Origin: Nitrospiraceae bacterium
GTDB taxonomy: Bacteria > Nitrospirota > Thermodesulfovibrionia > Thermodesulfovibrionales > Dissulfurispiraceae
NCBI GenBank assembly: GCA_003170655.1
Contig: PMYY01000140.1
Location: 1-36,039 of the forward strand
Length of the DNA: 36,039 nt
Reading direction: 5' to 3'
Positions 17,457 to 26,255 of this stretch are shown piece by piece. The position numbers and the translations under genes were made by a program. How positions within the stretch are numbered: the first letter of the stretch is position 1; each line of letters begins with the position of its first letter. The notes below the pieces were generated by a model. That model made no database searches. It was not told where the DNA came from and saw nothing but the letters and a program-made list of their open reading frames with translations.

Positions 17457-18470
17457 TCAGCAAATCCTCGGCAGCTGCTCCCCGGCAAGCATATCGATTA
17501 TACGTGTACCACCGATTGCCGTTTTCAAAAGGACCATCCCATTTTTCTTGGGGTCCCCTTCCCCAACCTCTCCGATCACTGCGGCTTCGGCACCGTGAGG
17601 ATGTGACCTCATCGTTCCGACAAGGGCATTCGCCGTATCGGCAGGAACAATTGCAAGGAGTATTCCTTCGTTCGCTATATATAAAGGATCGAGGCCGAGG
17701 ATTTCGCAGGCGCCCCTCACTCCATCCGGTACGGGTAGTAATGAGTCGCTTATGATCATCGGTAATCCTGATTCAGTGGCCATTTCCTTGAGAGTCGTAG
17801 CAACGCCGCCGCGTGTCGGATCCCTCATCATCCGCAGGTCTTTTTCGAAACCCAGCATCAAATCCACAAGGCCGACTAAAGATACCGTATCGCTTAAAAC
17901 CGGAGGTTCAAAAGACAAACCATTCCTTTCGGACATAACCGCGACACCGTGATTCCCTATCGTCCCGCTTATGATAATCTTGTCGCCGGGCCTGATCTTG
18001 TCAGGACCGAGTTCGACGCCCCCTGACACTACGCCTATTCCGGACGTCGTAATAAATATGCCGTCTCCCTTGCCTTTATCGACAACCTTGGTATCTCCTG
18101 TAACAATCTTGACGTTCGCCTTTTTTGCAGCGTCGGCCATCGAAATCAGAATTTTGCGAAGAGAATCCATGGTGAAGCCCTCTTCGATGACAAAGCCCAC
18201 TGAGAGATAGAGCGGTTTTGCCCCAACCATAGAAAGATCGTTCACGGTTCCATTGACCGCCAACTCTCCGATGTTCCCACCGGGAAAAAAGAGCGGTGAG
18301 ACAACATAAGAATCGGTAGTAAAGGCCAGTTTGCCTCCCAAGAATATGTCGCCATCCAGGACTGCGGAGTCGGCGAGCATCTTCATATCGAACTGTGGGG
18401 CGATGTACTCCCTGATCAGCGAATGCATGAGCCTGCCGCCGCTTCCATGCCCGAGTAATATCTTGTCCAT
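17457..18470 (-). CDS. hypE: [NiFe] hydrogenase maturation protein HypE
   Basis: HypE receives a carbamoyl group from HypF on its C-terminal cysteine and dehydrates it to thiocyanate, supplying the CN ligands of the NiFe centre. The PurM-like ATP-binding sequence starts DKILLGHGSGGRLMHSLI, and the protein ends in the diagnostic PRIC, so the acceptor cysteine is present. Length (337 residues) is normal. Two in-frame ATGs lie at 18476 and 18470; the GGTG ribosome site is better spaced for 18470. No hypA, B, C, D or F is in the window, which is unusual because hyp genes normally cluster. It sits between an FN3 lipoprotein and the surA-like gene. Confidence 0.95.
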   Translation of the reverse strand: MDKILLGHGSGGRLMHSLIREYIAPQFDMKMLADSAVLDGDIFLGGKLAFTTDSYVVSPLFFPGGNIGELAVNGTVNDLSMVGAKPLYLSVGFVIEEGFTMDSLRKILISMADAAKKANVKIVTGDTKVVDKGKGDGIFITTSGIGVVSGGVELGPDKIRPGDKIIISGTIGNHGVAVMSERNGLSFEPPVLSDTVSLVGLVDLMLGFEKDLRMMRDPTRGGVATTLKEMATESGLPMIISDSLLPVPDGVRGACEILGLDPLYIANEGILLAIVPADTANALVGTMRSHPHGAEAAVIGEVGEGDPKKNGMVLLKTAIGGTRIIDMLAGEQLPRIC

Positions 18471-18540
18471 TATCATTTCACCATTTAATTAATCCGTCCT
18501 CCCTTGGTTAGGGAAGAAAGAGGATGAGTTCTCACTTTAA

Positions 18541-19491
18541 CTAAGGATTGACGCTCACTGTTCCCGACGGAGAACTCTCTTTGGCCGGCCCAATGGCGGT
18601 TACATAGTAAGAGGTAGGCACTTCTATCGGCTCCTCATCTACGAAAAGCGGAATCAGAACATCCGCCGCAGGAATGAATTGGCCCCGCCCTTTTTTGCGA
18701 TAAACCCTGTACCCTTTTATCCACGTCTCAGGATTTTCCTTCCACGATACGTATAACTTGCCTTCAGTTCTCACAAATCTCACATCTGAAGGATGTACTG
18801 GCCGGAAAGACTGCGGGTCAACTTCCAGGCATTCCGACGTTGCTCCTTCGTTCATTATCGTCGTATGGACAAGCGATCTGACCGAATAAAAGACGGTTTG
18901 GCCGACATTCACCCCATCTTTGAAAAAAGGTTTTTCGAGAGGCGTTGCGTTTAGCAGAACTGTGTCGCAATTCCCCTTGTCAGTACCACGATAAATATTA
19001 TAGGTAACTCCGTCAGCCACCTTGTTCCAAGTAATTTCGACTGCATCATTTGTCAGGTGGAACGCAAACTTCTCTGGCGGTTCCGGTAATCCGACAGGAT
19101 TCACTTTCAGCTCGGCGGATTCGTCGCTGATGACATTCCTAAGACTGTAGACCCTTATCCTATAACGGTACTCCTTACCGACCGCAAAATGATCGTCTAC
19201 GAATTGAGTCGCATCCCCTTTCAGGAAAGTTAATGTTTCGAACGGTTTATTTCCCTCTGCCCGCTGGACATAAAATCCTTTTATAATTATCTTGTCCTGC
19301 CGTGCATAAGACCAGGAGATTGTGACCTTTCCGTCGCGATGTAACGCCCTCATAGCGGTCGCCGGCGAAGGCTTTTCAAAAGACCTCATCACCGGCTTTC
19401 CCTTTTGACCACATCCGGCAAATAAGAGCAAGCTCATGACGCACATTGCCATTAGCCTCACCAGTTTCATCTGCTTGCGGGATACCGTCAT
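18541..19491 (-). CDS. Lipoprotein with three fibronectin type III-like domains
   Basis: A 316-residue predicted lipoprotein. The signal peptide contains the lipobox LLFAGC, with Cys at about 26, followed by GQKGKP. Three repeating beta domains follow, with the FN3 pattern of a Trp in strand B and Tyr-x-(Ile/Val)-(Tyr/Arg) in strand C. The marks are VTISWSYARQD and FYVQRAEG, then VEITWNKVADG and YNIYRGTD, then LYVSWKENPETW and YRVYRKKG. It is likely anchored in the membrane facing the periplasm, perhaps binding protein or polysaccharide; no enzyme motif is seen. It starts just after the argH stop, so it is probably in the same transcript. A later in-frame ATG at 19470 is possible. Confidence 0.82.
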   Translation of the reverse strand: MTVSRKQMKLVRLMAMCVMSLLLFAGCGQKGKPVMRSFEKPSPATAMRALHRDGKVTISWSYARQDKIIIKGFYVQRAEGNKPFETLTFLKGDATQFVDDHFAVGKEYRYRIRVYSLRNVISDESAELKVNPVGLPEPPEKFAFHLTNDAVEITWNKVADGVTYNIYRGTDKGNCDTVLLNATPLEKPFFKDGVNVGQTVFYSVRSLVHTTIMNEGATSECLEVDPQSFRPVHPSDVRFVRTEGKLYVSWKENPETWIKGYRVYRKKGRGQFIPAADVLIPLFVDEEPIEVPTSYYVTAIGPAKESSPSGTVSVNP

Positions 19492-19497
19492 AGATCT

Positions 19498-20877
19498 CTA
19501 AGTCCTGAGCCTCTTCTTGAAGCGAGCAATCTGCCCCTTGACCATTTCGGGAGAGGTGCCGCCGAAGGAGTTTTTGGCCTTCACAGATGCAGTCGCATCG
19601 ATGCAACTGTATATGTCGCTCCCTATCAGGGGCGAATGGAAACTATATTCTTCGGGCGTCAGTTCTGTCAATGTCTTGCCCTTGTCTATGGCGTACCGGA
19701 CAATCTTACCCGTAAGCTCATGGGCCTTTCTAAAGGGCAGTCCGCAGCGCACCAGATATTCGGCGATGTCGGTAGCCGTGGAAAAAGCAGCTCCGGCGCT
19801 GCTCTCCATTTTTTCCCGTTTGAAGGCAATGCCGCCAAGCATCTCCGTGAGTATATTTAGGGTGGCCTTAACCGTATCGCAAGTATCGAACAACGGCTCC
19901 TTGTCCTCCTGCATGTCCCGGTTGTAAGAAAGAGGGAGCCCTTTCATCAAGGTCAAAAGGCTGACAAGATTGCCGAATACCCTGCCGGTCTTACCCCGCA
20001 TCAACTCTGCGACATCCGGATTTTTCTTCTGCGGCATTATGCTTGAACCGGTCGTATAAGCATCCGAGATCTCTATGAATGAAAATTCCTCGGACGACCA
20101 AAGGATTAGCTCTTCCGCGATCCTTGAAATATGAATCATCATAAGAGACGAACATGAGAGGAACTCAATTACCGCATCACGATCGGAAACCGAATCGATA
20201 CTGTTCTCCGACACCCCGTCGAATTCGAGCAACTCCGCTACATAAGCCCGGTCGATCGGCAGCGATGTTCCCGCAAGCGCGCATGCGCCCAGAGGCAGAA
20301 TATTGATACGTTTCAATGCATCGGTGAATCTCTCGCGGTCCCGCTCGAACATCTGAGCGTAAGCCATCAGGTGATGCGACAGAAGCACTGGCTGCGCCCT
20401 TTGGGTATGCGTGTAGCCCGGCACGATAATTCCAAAATAATCCTCAGCCGTATCGGCCAGTTTTTTCTCAAGGCCGAGCAGGAGTCCGCATATTTCATCT
20501 GTCTCGGCCCTGAGATAGAGCCTGATATCGAGCGCAACCTGATCGTTCCGAGACCTAGCAGTGTGCAGCTTACCGCCTGCATCGCCGATCTTTTCTATAA
20601 GGGCAGATTCGATATTCATATGGATGTCTTCAAGTTCCTCACTGAAAACAAACCTGCCCTCGTCGATCTCCCTATAGACTTCCTTCAAGCCCTTGACGAT
20701 ACAGCCACTCTCTTTTTTTGCTATTATTCCTTGTTTGGCCAGCATGCGCGCGTGAGCGATCGAGCCTTCGATGTCGTACCGCCATAGTCTCTTGTCATAT
20801 GAAATAGACTCGGTATATCTCTCGACGCTCTTCGATGTCGCTTCAGTAAATCTTCCGGCCCAAGGCTTTTTCGCCAT
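19498..20877 (-). CDS. argH: Argininosuccinate lyase
   Basis: ArgH splits argininosuccinate into arginine and fumarate, the last step of arginine synthesis. The 459 residues match the family. The N-terminal KPWAGRF, the TARSRNDQ motif near 107-114, the catalytic-loop signature GSSIMPQKKNPD near 281-292 and the C-terminal PLIGSDIYSCID region are all present. I start it at the ATG at 20877, whose A falls in the fusA2 stop (TGATG), giving direct translational coupling. A TTG one codon upstream is a less likely start. No other arg genes are nearby, so its pairing with a second EF-G is a local oddity. Confidence 0.96.
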   Translation of the reverse strand: MAKKPWAGRFTEATSKSVERYTESISYDKRLWRYDIEGSIAHARMLAKQGIIAKKESGCIVKGLKEVYREIDEGRFVFSEELEDIHMNIESALIEKIGDAGGKLHTARSRNDQVALDIRLYLRAETDEICGLLLGLEKKLADTAEDYFGIIVPGYTHTQRAQPVLLSHHLMAYAQMFERDRERFTDALKRINILPLGACALAGTSLPIDRAYVAELLEFDGVSENSIDSVSDRDAVIEFLSCSSLMMIHISRIAEELILWSSEEFSFIEISDAYTTGSSIMPQKKNPDVAELMRGKTGRVFGNLVSLLTLMKGLPLSYNRDMQEDKEPLFDTCDTVKATLNILTEMLGGIAFKREKMESSAGAAFSTATDIAEYLVRCGLPFRKAHELTGKIVRYAIDKGKTLTELTPEEYSFHSPLIGSDIYSCIDATASVKAKNSFGGTSPEMVKGQIARFKKRLRT

Positions 20878-22970
20878 CAATGCTCCTCTTCCTTATGCTT
20901 TTCGCGTTCGGCTATCAGTTTCTGCGTCACATGCGCCGGGAGTTCTTCGTAGTGTGAAAACTCCATCGAATAGAGACCTCTGCCTGAAGTCATGCTCTGG
21001 AGCTGGTTGGCATAAACGAGCATCTCCGCCATCGGCACAAGGGCCATGATCTTCTGATTTCCGCCGGCTTGAGGCTCGACGCCCTGCACCTTGCCCCTCT
21101 TGGAGTTCAGGTCTCCGATGACCGCACCCAGAGTGTCGTCCGGGACTACAACCTCTATTTTCATTATTGGTTCGAGTACAATTGGCTTTGCGTCCAGCAC
21201 GGCCTTTTGGAGCGCCATGGATCCGGCAATCTTGAACGCCATTTCAGATGAATCAACTGAATGATAGGACCCGTCTGTAAGCGTAACCTTCACATCAACC
21301 ATCGGATACCCGGCAATAAGGCCTTCCTTCAACTTCTCGATAATTCCCTTCTCTACAGCAGGCCGATACTGCTGGGGGATGACTCCGCCGACAATCTTGT
21401 CGATAAACTCGAAGCCCCCTCCCCTCGGAAGCGGCTCGAAGTCGATCCAGCAATCCCCGAACTGTCCACGGCCGCCGGACTGTTTCTTGTACCGTCCCTG
21501 CGCCCTAGTGCGGGCCTTGATCGTCTCCCGGTAGGCGATCTTCGGCGCTTTCATGGCAACCTCCACGCCGAATTTCCTCCTGAGCTTGTCGAGTGCAACC
21601 TCCAGGTGCACTTGACCCATGCCCGACAGGATCATCTCCTTCGACTCCTCATCCCTCGTAAAGCGGATAGTCGGGTCCTCCTCGAGTATCCTGTGGAGAC
21701 CGATGCTCACCTTATCTTCGTCGCCCTTGGTCTTCGGTGCTATGGCATATGAAATAATCGGCTCGGCAAACTTCACTTTCGGCAACACAAGCGGATGATG
21801 TTCCTCACATAGCGTATCCCCAACATTCGTCTCTTTAAGCTTAACGACGGCTGCTATCTCGCCGGCATTAACCGATGCCACTGGAACATGCTTCTTTCCA
21901 ACGAGATAGAAGATCTGTCCGATCCTCTCCTTGGCGCCTGATGTAGCGTTCAGGACAGTCGAATCGGCCTTAAGAACGCCCGAGTAAACCCTGAATATAG
22001 AGAGTTTTCCGGCAAACGGATCGGCGACGGTTTTAAATACATAAGCAGTAAGTGGGTCCGTAGTGACCGGCTTGCGGTCGACCTCCTTACCGTCCTTCGG
22101 ATTTGTGCCCCTGATCGGCGAAATCCTGCTCATCTCCTCCGGTGTCGGCAAACACATAAGCATGAGCTCCATCAGCTGTGTCACACCTATATTCATCGTT
22201 GCAGAACCGCATGCCACCGGTATAAAACGTCTTGTAAGAGAGGCCTCCTTGATGCCCTTCATAACCTCTTCGTTCGTAATTTCGCCGCCTTCGAGATACT
22301 TCTCGAGCAGAGAATCATCGGCTTCGGCAATCTTTTCTACAAGCTTCTTCCTATAATCTTCCGCTACGGTTTTGAGATCATCCGGGATAACGGTTTCCGA
22401 CGCCTTATCGTCCTTGTACACATATGCCTTCATCGCAACAAGGTCGACTATGCCCCGAAAGCTCTCGCCAGCGCCGATTGGTATAAACAGGGGGATCGCT
22501 TCCTGGTCGAACGACTTTTCGAGCTCGCTGATAGCATTCGAAAAATCAGCCGCCTCTTTGTCGAGCTTGTTCACAAAGACGATCCTTGGCACCTCGAACT
22601 CGCAGGCATACCTCCAGATCTTTTCGGTCTCTGCCTTGACACCAGATATTGCACTGACAATTACGACTGCCCCGTCGGCAACGCGCAGACATCCCCTGGT
22701 ATCTTCAATAAAATTGATGAATCCAGGGGTGTCGATGAGATTGAGACGTGTATCGTTCCAATCGCAGTAAGCAACAGCGGACGTGACGCTGATCTTGCGA
22801 TCGGTTTCCTCCGGCTCAAAATCCATCGTGGTATTGCCGCCTTCCACAGTACCGGCTCTGTCAATGGCGCCCGCGTTGAACAGAATGGCTTCAGACAACG
22901 ACGTTTTCCCGGCTCCACTGTGTGCAACGATAGCTACGTTTCTGATGTGTCCTGCATCAAGCTTGGTCAT
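20877..22970 (-). CDS. Second, divergent elongation factor G-like GTPase
   Basis: 697 residues with the full five-domain EF-G architecture: VAIVAHSGAGKTSLSE (G1, about 12-26), DTPGFINF (80-87) and NKLDKEAAD (134-142). It differs from canonical EF-G in the P-loop (SGAGKTS, not DAGKTT), in switch I (DRKISVTSA, not ERGITITSA) and in DTPGF for DTPGH, replacing the GTPase-activating histidine position with Phe. Such EF-G2/FusA2 paralogues occur in many bacteria and their roles vary, including ribosome rescue or recycling; the function here is not established. GAGGGGG precedes the ATG by about eight bases. It shares its stop with the argH start. Confidence 0.93.
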   Translation of the reverse strand: MTKLDAGHIRNVAIVAHSGAGKTSLSEAILFNAGAIDRAGTVEGGNTTMDFEPEETDRKISVTSAVAYCDWNDTRLNLIDTPGFINFIEDTRGCLRVADGAVVIVSAISGVKAETEKIWRYACEFEVPRIVFVNKLDKEAADFSNAISELEKSFDQEAIPLFIPIGAGESFRGIVDLVAMKAYVYKDDKASETVIPDDLKTVAEDYRKKLVEKIAEADDSLLEKYLEGGEITNEEVMKGIKEASLTRRFIPVACGSATMNIGVTQLMELMLMCLPTPEEMSRISPIRGTNPKDGKEVDRKPVTTDPLTAYVFKTVADPFAGKLSIFRVYSGVLKADSTVLNATSGAKERIGQIFYLVGKKHVPVASVNAGEIAAVVKLKETNVGDTLCEEHHPLVLPKVKFAEPIISYAIAPKTKGDEDKVSIGLHRILEEDPTIRFTRDEESKEMILSGMGQVHLEVALDKLRRKFGVEVAMKAPKIAYRETIKARTRAQGRYKKQSGGRGQFGDCWIDFEPLPRGGGFEFIDKIVGGVIPQQYRPAVEKGIIEKLKEGLIAGYPMVDVKVTLTDGSYHSVDSSEMAFKIAGSMALQKAVLDAKPIVLEPIMKIEVVVPDDTLGAVIGDLNSKRGKVQGVEPQAGGNQKIMALVPMAEMLVYANQLQSMTSGRGLYSMEFSHYEELPAHVTQKLIAEREKHKEEEH

Positions 22971-23019
22971 AGACTACCCCCTCGATATATTTAAGCAGGG
23001 GAACGGCATGCCGCAGCCC

Positions 23020-23454
23020 CTACCTCTTGCTGATAATCTCTTCGATGACCGGGACCAATTCTTTCTTCTTCTCGAACTTACTGATAAGAAGTTTAACAAC
23101 TAAAAATGATGCTATCATGAAACCGAACCCGGAAAGTGCTGACAACATATCAGGATCACTCTCAGGAAAAAAAATGCTCAGGTATTCCTTGCCGACGACG
23201 GTGCCGACGACCAGTGCAAGAGCAGGTATCCCGTAGATCAGGAGAGTACCCTTCAAATAAGTGAAGGCTTTGAATGCTATCTTCACCGTGTCGCCAACCT
23301 CGGCGTGGACAGCGTTGAAAGCCTCTATTTCAGCTCCGCTCTCCGAGACTTTACAGGCAGAACCCGAAGCGCAGGCATCACAAGCGCTCTGTCTCCTTAC
23401 CGTGACAAAAGCTTTCGGACCATCGACTCTCTTTACAACTCCGGTTTCTTCCAT
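23020..23454 (-). CDS. RseC/MucC-family membrane protein (SoxR-reducing type)
   Basis: A 144-residue inner membrane protein of the RseC/MucC family. A cytoplasmic N-terminal domain carries Cys25, Cys28 and Cys34 (CDACASGSAC), the conserved cysteine cluster of the family, followed by two membrane helices (about 68-86 and 103-123) and a basic tail. In E. coli RseC acts with the Rsx complex to reduce SoxR and modulates sigma-E. In anaerobes the family often accompanies Rnf complexes, but none is in this window. The gene starts six bases after the cimA stop. Its ribosome site AAGGAG lies inside the last cimA codons. Confidence 0.9.
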   Translation of the reverse strand: MEETGVVKRVDGPKAFVTVRRQSACDACASGSACKVSESGAEIEAFNAVHAEVGDTVKIAFKAFTYLKGTLLIYGIPALALVVGTVVGKEYLSIFFPESDPDMLSALSGFGFMIASFLVVKLLISKFEKKKELVPVIEEIISKR

Positions 23455-23459
23455 CCTCT

Positions 23460-25028
23460 TCAGCCTTTCTCCTTAAGGAGTTTGTACTCGATGCTGTCCA
23501 CAAGTGCCTGCCATGACGCCTCTATTATATTCTCCGAAACGCCGACCGTCCCCCATCTGGCTTCCTCGTCTCCGCTCTCTACGAGAACGCGGACCTTGGC
23601 AGATGTACCCTTGCCCGCAGTAAGCACACGCACCTTATAGTCCTGAAGCTTCACGCTCCTCAGTTCCGGATAGAACTTTTCGAGAGCCTTGCGCAGTGCA
23701 TTGTCGAGCGCATTAACCGGGCCTTGTCCGGTAGCCGCTGTATGCTCCACGTGTTTCCCGACCTTCACCATGATAGTTGCCTCGCTCATGGGATCTTCGT
23801 TTTCCTTCCGCTTCTCGATGATGACCCTGAAGCCGATCAGGTCGAAAAATCTCCGGTGAAGACCGAGCGCTTTCTTGAGGAGAAGCTCGAAAGAAGCCTC
23901 CGCACCTTCGAATTGAAATCCCTGATGCTCAAGCACCTTTAGTTCATCGATGATCGCTTGCAATTCGGGAGAATCAGAAGTCAGGTGGATCTTGAACTCT
24001 TCGGCCTTCCTCAGCACGTTGCTTCTGCCTGCAAGATCGGAGATGAGCACCCTCTGGGAATTTCCGACAAGCTCGGGTCTTATGTGTTCATAGGTCTCCG
24101 GCCTGCGCCTGATTGCGCTTACATGTATGCCGCCCTTATGCGCAAACGCGCTGTCTCCGGCAAAGGGCTGTCTCTTGAAATGCCTAATATTAGAAATTTC
24201 GTTCACATACCGAGAGACCTCGCGCAGGCGCACTAGCTGATCATCCGAGAGGCAATGGTAGCCGAGTTTGAGCTGCAGGTTCGGGATGACTGAGATCAGG
24301 TTGGCGTTGCCGCAGCGCTCGCCGAGACCGTTGATAGTGCCCTGCACCTGGACCGCGCCGTTTTCGACAGCAGCTATAGAATTAGCGACAGCGCAGTCGG
24401 CATCGTTGTGGGTATGAATGCCAAACGGCTTTTTGAGTTTCCGTGCGACCTCCCTCACTATCTCAACCACCTCATGGGTCAAAGACCCGCCGTTGGTATC
24501 GCAGAGAACGATACAGTCGGCACCGCCCTTTTCTGCTGCCAGCAGACATTTAATCGCATATCCAGGGTTATCTTTGTACCCGTCGAAAAAATGTTCCGCA
24601 TCAAAGAAAACCTTTTCGACATTCTTCTTCAAATAGGCGATCGAGTCGTGGACGATCCCTAGGTTCGCGTCGAGCGAAATCTTGAGGGCCTCCTTCACAT
24701 GAAAATCCCAGGTCTTGCCGAAGATGGTCAGAGCCTTAGCCTTCGACTCTATCAGGCATTTGAGACCGGGATCGTCTTTAGCTTTATGTTTCGGGCTATG
24801 CGTGCTGCCGAATGCCACCAATAACGCGTTGGAAAGCGGCAGCTTCCTAACCCTCCTGAAATATTCGACATCCCTGGGGTTGGAGCCCGGCATCCCGCCT
24901 TCGATATAATGCACCCCGAAGTCGTCCAGCTTCTCGGTTATTCTGAGCTTGTCCTCAACCGAAAACGATATATCTTCGGCCTGGGCGCCGTCTCTCAGTG
25001 TCGTATCATATATCTCTATCCTGCGCAT
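23460..25028 (-). CDS. cimA: (R)-citramalate synthase
   Basis: CimA condenses pyruvate with acetyl-CoA to citramalate, opening a threonine-independent route to 2-oxobutyrate and isoleucine. The 522 residues have the HMGL-like barrel with the catalytic start EIYDTTLRDGAQAEDISFS (about 4-22), metal-binding HTHND near 207, and GLGERCGNANL. A LeuA-type C-terminal regulatory domain follows (about 395-515). The EIYDTTLRDGAQ start and overall size fit the CimA branch better than LeuA or NifV. It lies six bases after lysC and is in the same operon. Its final codons contain the perfect palindrome CTCCTTAAGGAG, which is also the rseC ribosome site region. Confidence 0.93.
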   Translation of the reverse strand: MRRIEIYDTTLRDGAQAEDISFSVEDKLRITEKLDDFGVHYIEGGMPGSNPRDVEYFRRVRKLPLSNALLVAFGSTHSPKHKAKDDPGLKCLIESKAKALTIFGKTWDFHVKEALKISLDANLGIVHDSIAYLKKNVEKVFFDAEHFFDGYKDNPGYAIKCLLAAEKGGADCIVLCDTNGGSLTHEVVEIVREVARKLKKPFGIHTHNDADCAVANSIAAVENGAVQVQGTINGLGERCGNANLISVIPNLQLKLGYHCLSDDQLVRLREVSRYVNEISNIRHFKRQPFAGDSAFAHKGGIHVSAIRRRPETYEHIRPELVGNSQRVLISDLAGRSNVLRKAEEFKIHLTSDSPELQAIIDELKVLEHQGFQFEGAEASFELLLKKALGLHRRFFDLIGFRVIIEKRKENEDPMSEATIMVKVGKHVEHTAATGQGPVNALDNALRKALEKFYPELRSVKLQDYKVRVLTAGKGTSAKVRVLVESGDEEARWGTVGVSENIIEASWQALVDSIEYKLLKEKG

Positions 25029-25034
25029 TAACCC

Positions 25035-26255
25035 TCAATTATGTTTATTGAGCCCGAACTCTTCGTGCAGGACCCGTACCGCGAGTTCCGTATACTTGGC
25101 TTCTATAAGACACGAAACCTTTATCTCAGAAGTGCTAATCGCCATGATATTTACCCCATGTTTCGAGAGGGTGCCGAACATCTGAGCCGCCACGCCCGAA
25201 TGCGTCCTCATGCCGACGCCCACTATAGAGATCTTGGCAAGGTCGTCCCTGACGTCAACACCTTTCGCTCCGAGATCGTCGGCAAGCCTCTGTGCAAGTT
25301 CTAATGCCCTCCTGCTGTCGGTCTTGGGAACTGTAAAGGATATGTCTGCCGAAAGCCCGTCTGCGCTAACATTCTGGACTATAACATCAACTACAATATT
25401 AGCCTCGGCGATCGTATTAAAAAGCCTGGCTGCGATACCCGGCTTGTCCGGAACATGCATGACGGTAAGCTTCGCCTGGTTTTTATCGTAAGCAACTCCA
25501 GCGACCACAACCTTTTCCATATCCTGATCCTCCTTGGTAACAAGCGTACCCGGATTATTATTGAAACTGGAACGGACTACCACTGGGACGTTATAGTTCA
25601 TCGCAAACTCCACGGACCGGGTCTGAAGGACCTTTGCTCCCAAGCTTGCCAGTTCGAGCATCTCTTCGTACGAAATTTTTTCCAGCTTCCTGGCCTCCGG
25701 CACAATATTTGGGTCGGTCGTATACACGCCGTCCACGTCAGTGTATATTTCACATAGATCTGCGTTCAGTGCCGCAGCAACAGCAACAGCCGAAAGATCG
25801 GAGCCTCCCCTGCCGAGTGTCGTTATTTCATCGTCTTCAGTTACACCCTGGAACCCTGCTATGACTACCGCATATCCGTTATCAAGTGCCTTATTAACTT
25901 TATCCGCATCGATTCTCTCGATCTTTGCCTTGGTATAGACAGCGTCTGTAATAATACCGGCCTGCCGGCCTGTGAAGGCAATGGCCTTCTGCCCCAACTC
26001 CGAAATTGCCATGGAAGTAAGGGCGGTCGTAATTCTCTCTCCCGACGACAGGAGAAGGTCCATCTCCCTCTCAGTCGGATTAGAAGAAACCTGGCCGGCG
26101 TACCTGATAAGTTTATCAGTCTCGCCCGACATGGCAGAAACTATAACCACAACCTTATGGCCTTGACGCACAGTAGCGACCACCCTCGTTGCAACGGCCT
26201 TGATACGGTCTGGGTTGCCTACCGATGTGCCTCCGTATTTTTGCACGATAAGCAT
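25035..26255 (-). CDS. lysC: Aspartate kinase
   Basis: LysC phosphorylates aspartate, the first step to lysine, threonine and methionine. The 406-residue monofunctional form has the N-terminal [13 protein letters not shown] (about 6-18), the kinase signature [19 protein letters not shown] with catalytic residues near 140-157, and two C-terminal ACT domains (about 265-400; KPGIAARLF and [11 protein letters not shown] mark them). Feedback inhibition by lysine and/or threonine is expected from these ACT domains. Its ATG directly abuts the stop of the upstream ApgM-like gene, with GGAGG 11 bases away. Internal translation of a small regulatory subunit, known in Bacillus, was not seen. Confidence 0.97.
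   Translation of the reverse strand: MLIVQKYGGTSVGNPDRIKAVATRVVATVRQGHKVVVIVSAMSGETDKLIRYAGQVSSNPTEREMDLLLSSGERITTALTSMAISELGQKAIAFTGRQAGIITDAVYTKAKIERIDADKVNKALDNGYAVVIAGFQGVTEDDEITTLGRGGSDLSAVAVAAALNADLCEIYTDVDGVYTTDPNIVPEARKLEKISYEEMLELASLGAKVLQTRSVEFAMNYNVPVVVRSSFNNNPGTLVTKEDQDMEKVVVAGVAYDKNQAKLTVMHVPDKPGIAARLFNTIAEANIVVDVIVQNVSADGLSADISFTVPKTDSRRALELAQRLADDLGAKGVDVRDDLAKISIVGVGMRTHSGVAAQMFGTLSKHGVNIMAISTSEIKVSCLIEAKYTELAVRVLHEEFGLNKHN

Noticed and set aside
23469-23480. Perfect palindrome CTCCTTAAGGAG at the cimA/rseC junction
   Set aside because: It is coding sequence (Leu-Leu-Lys-Glu) that happens to contain the rseC ribosome site; a regulatory role is not supported.
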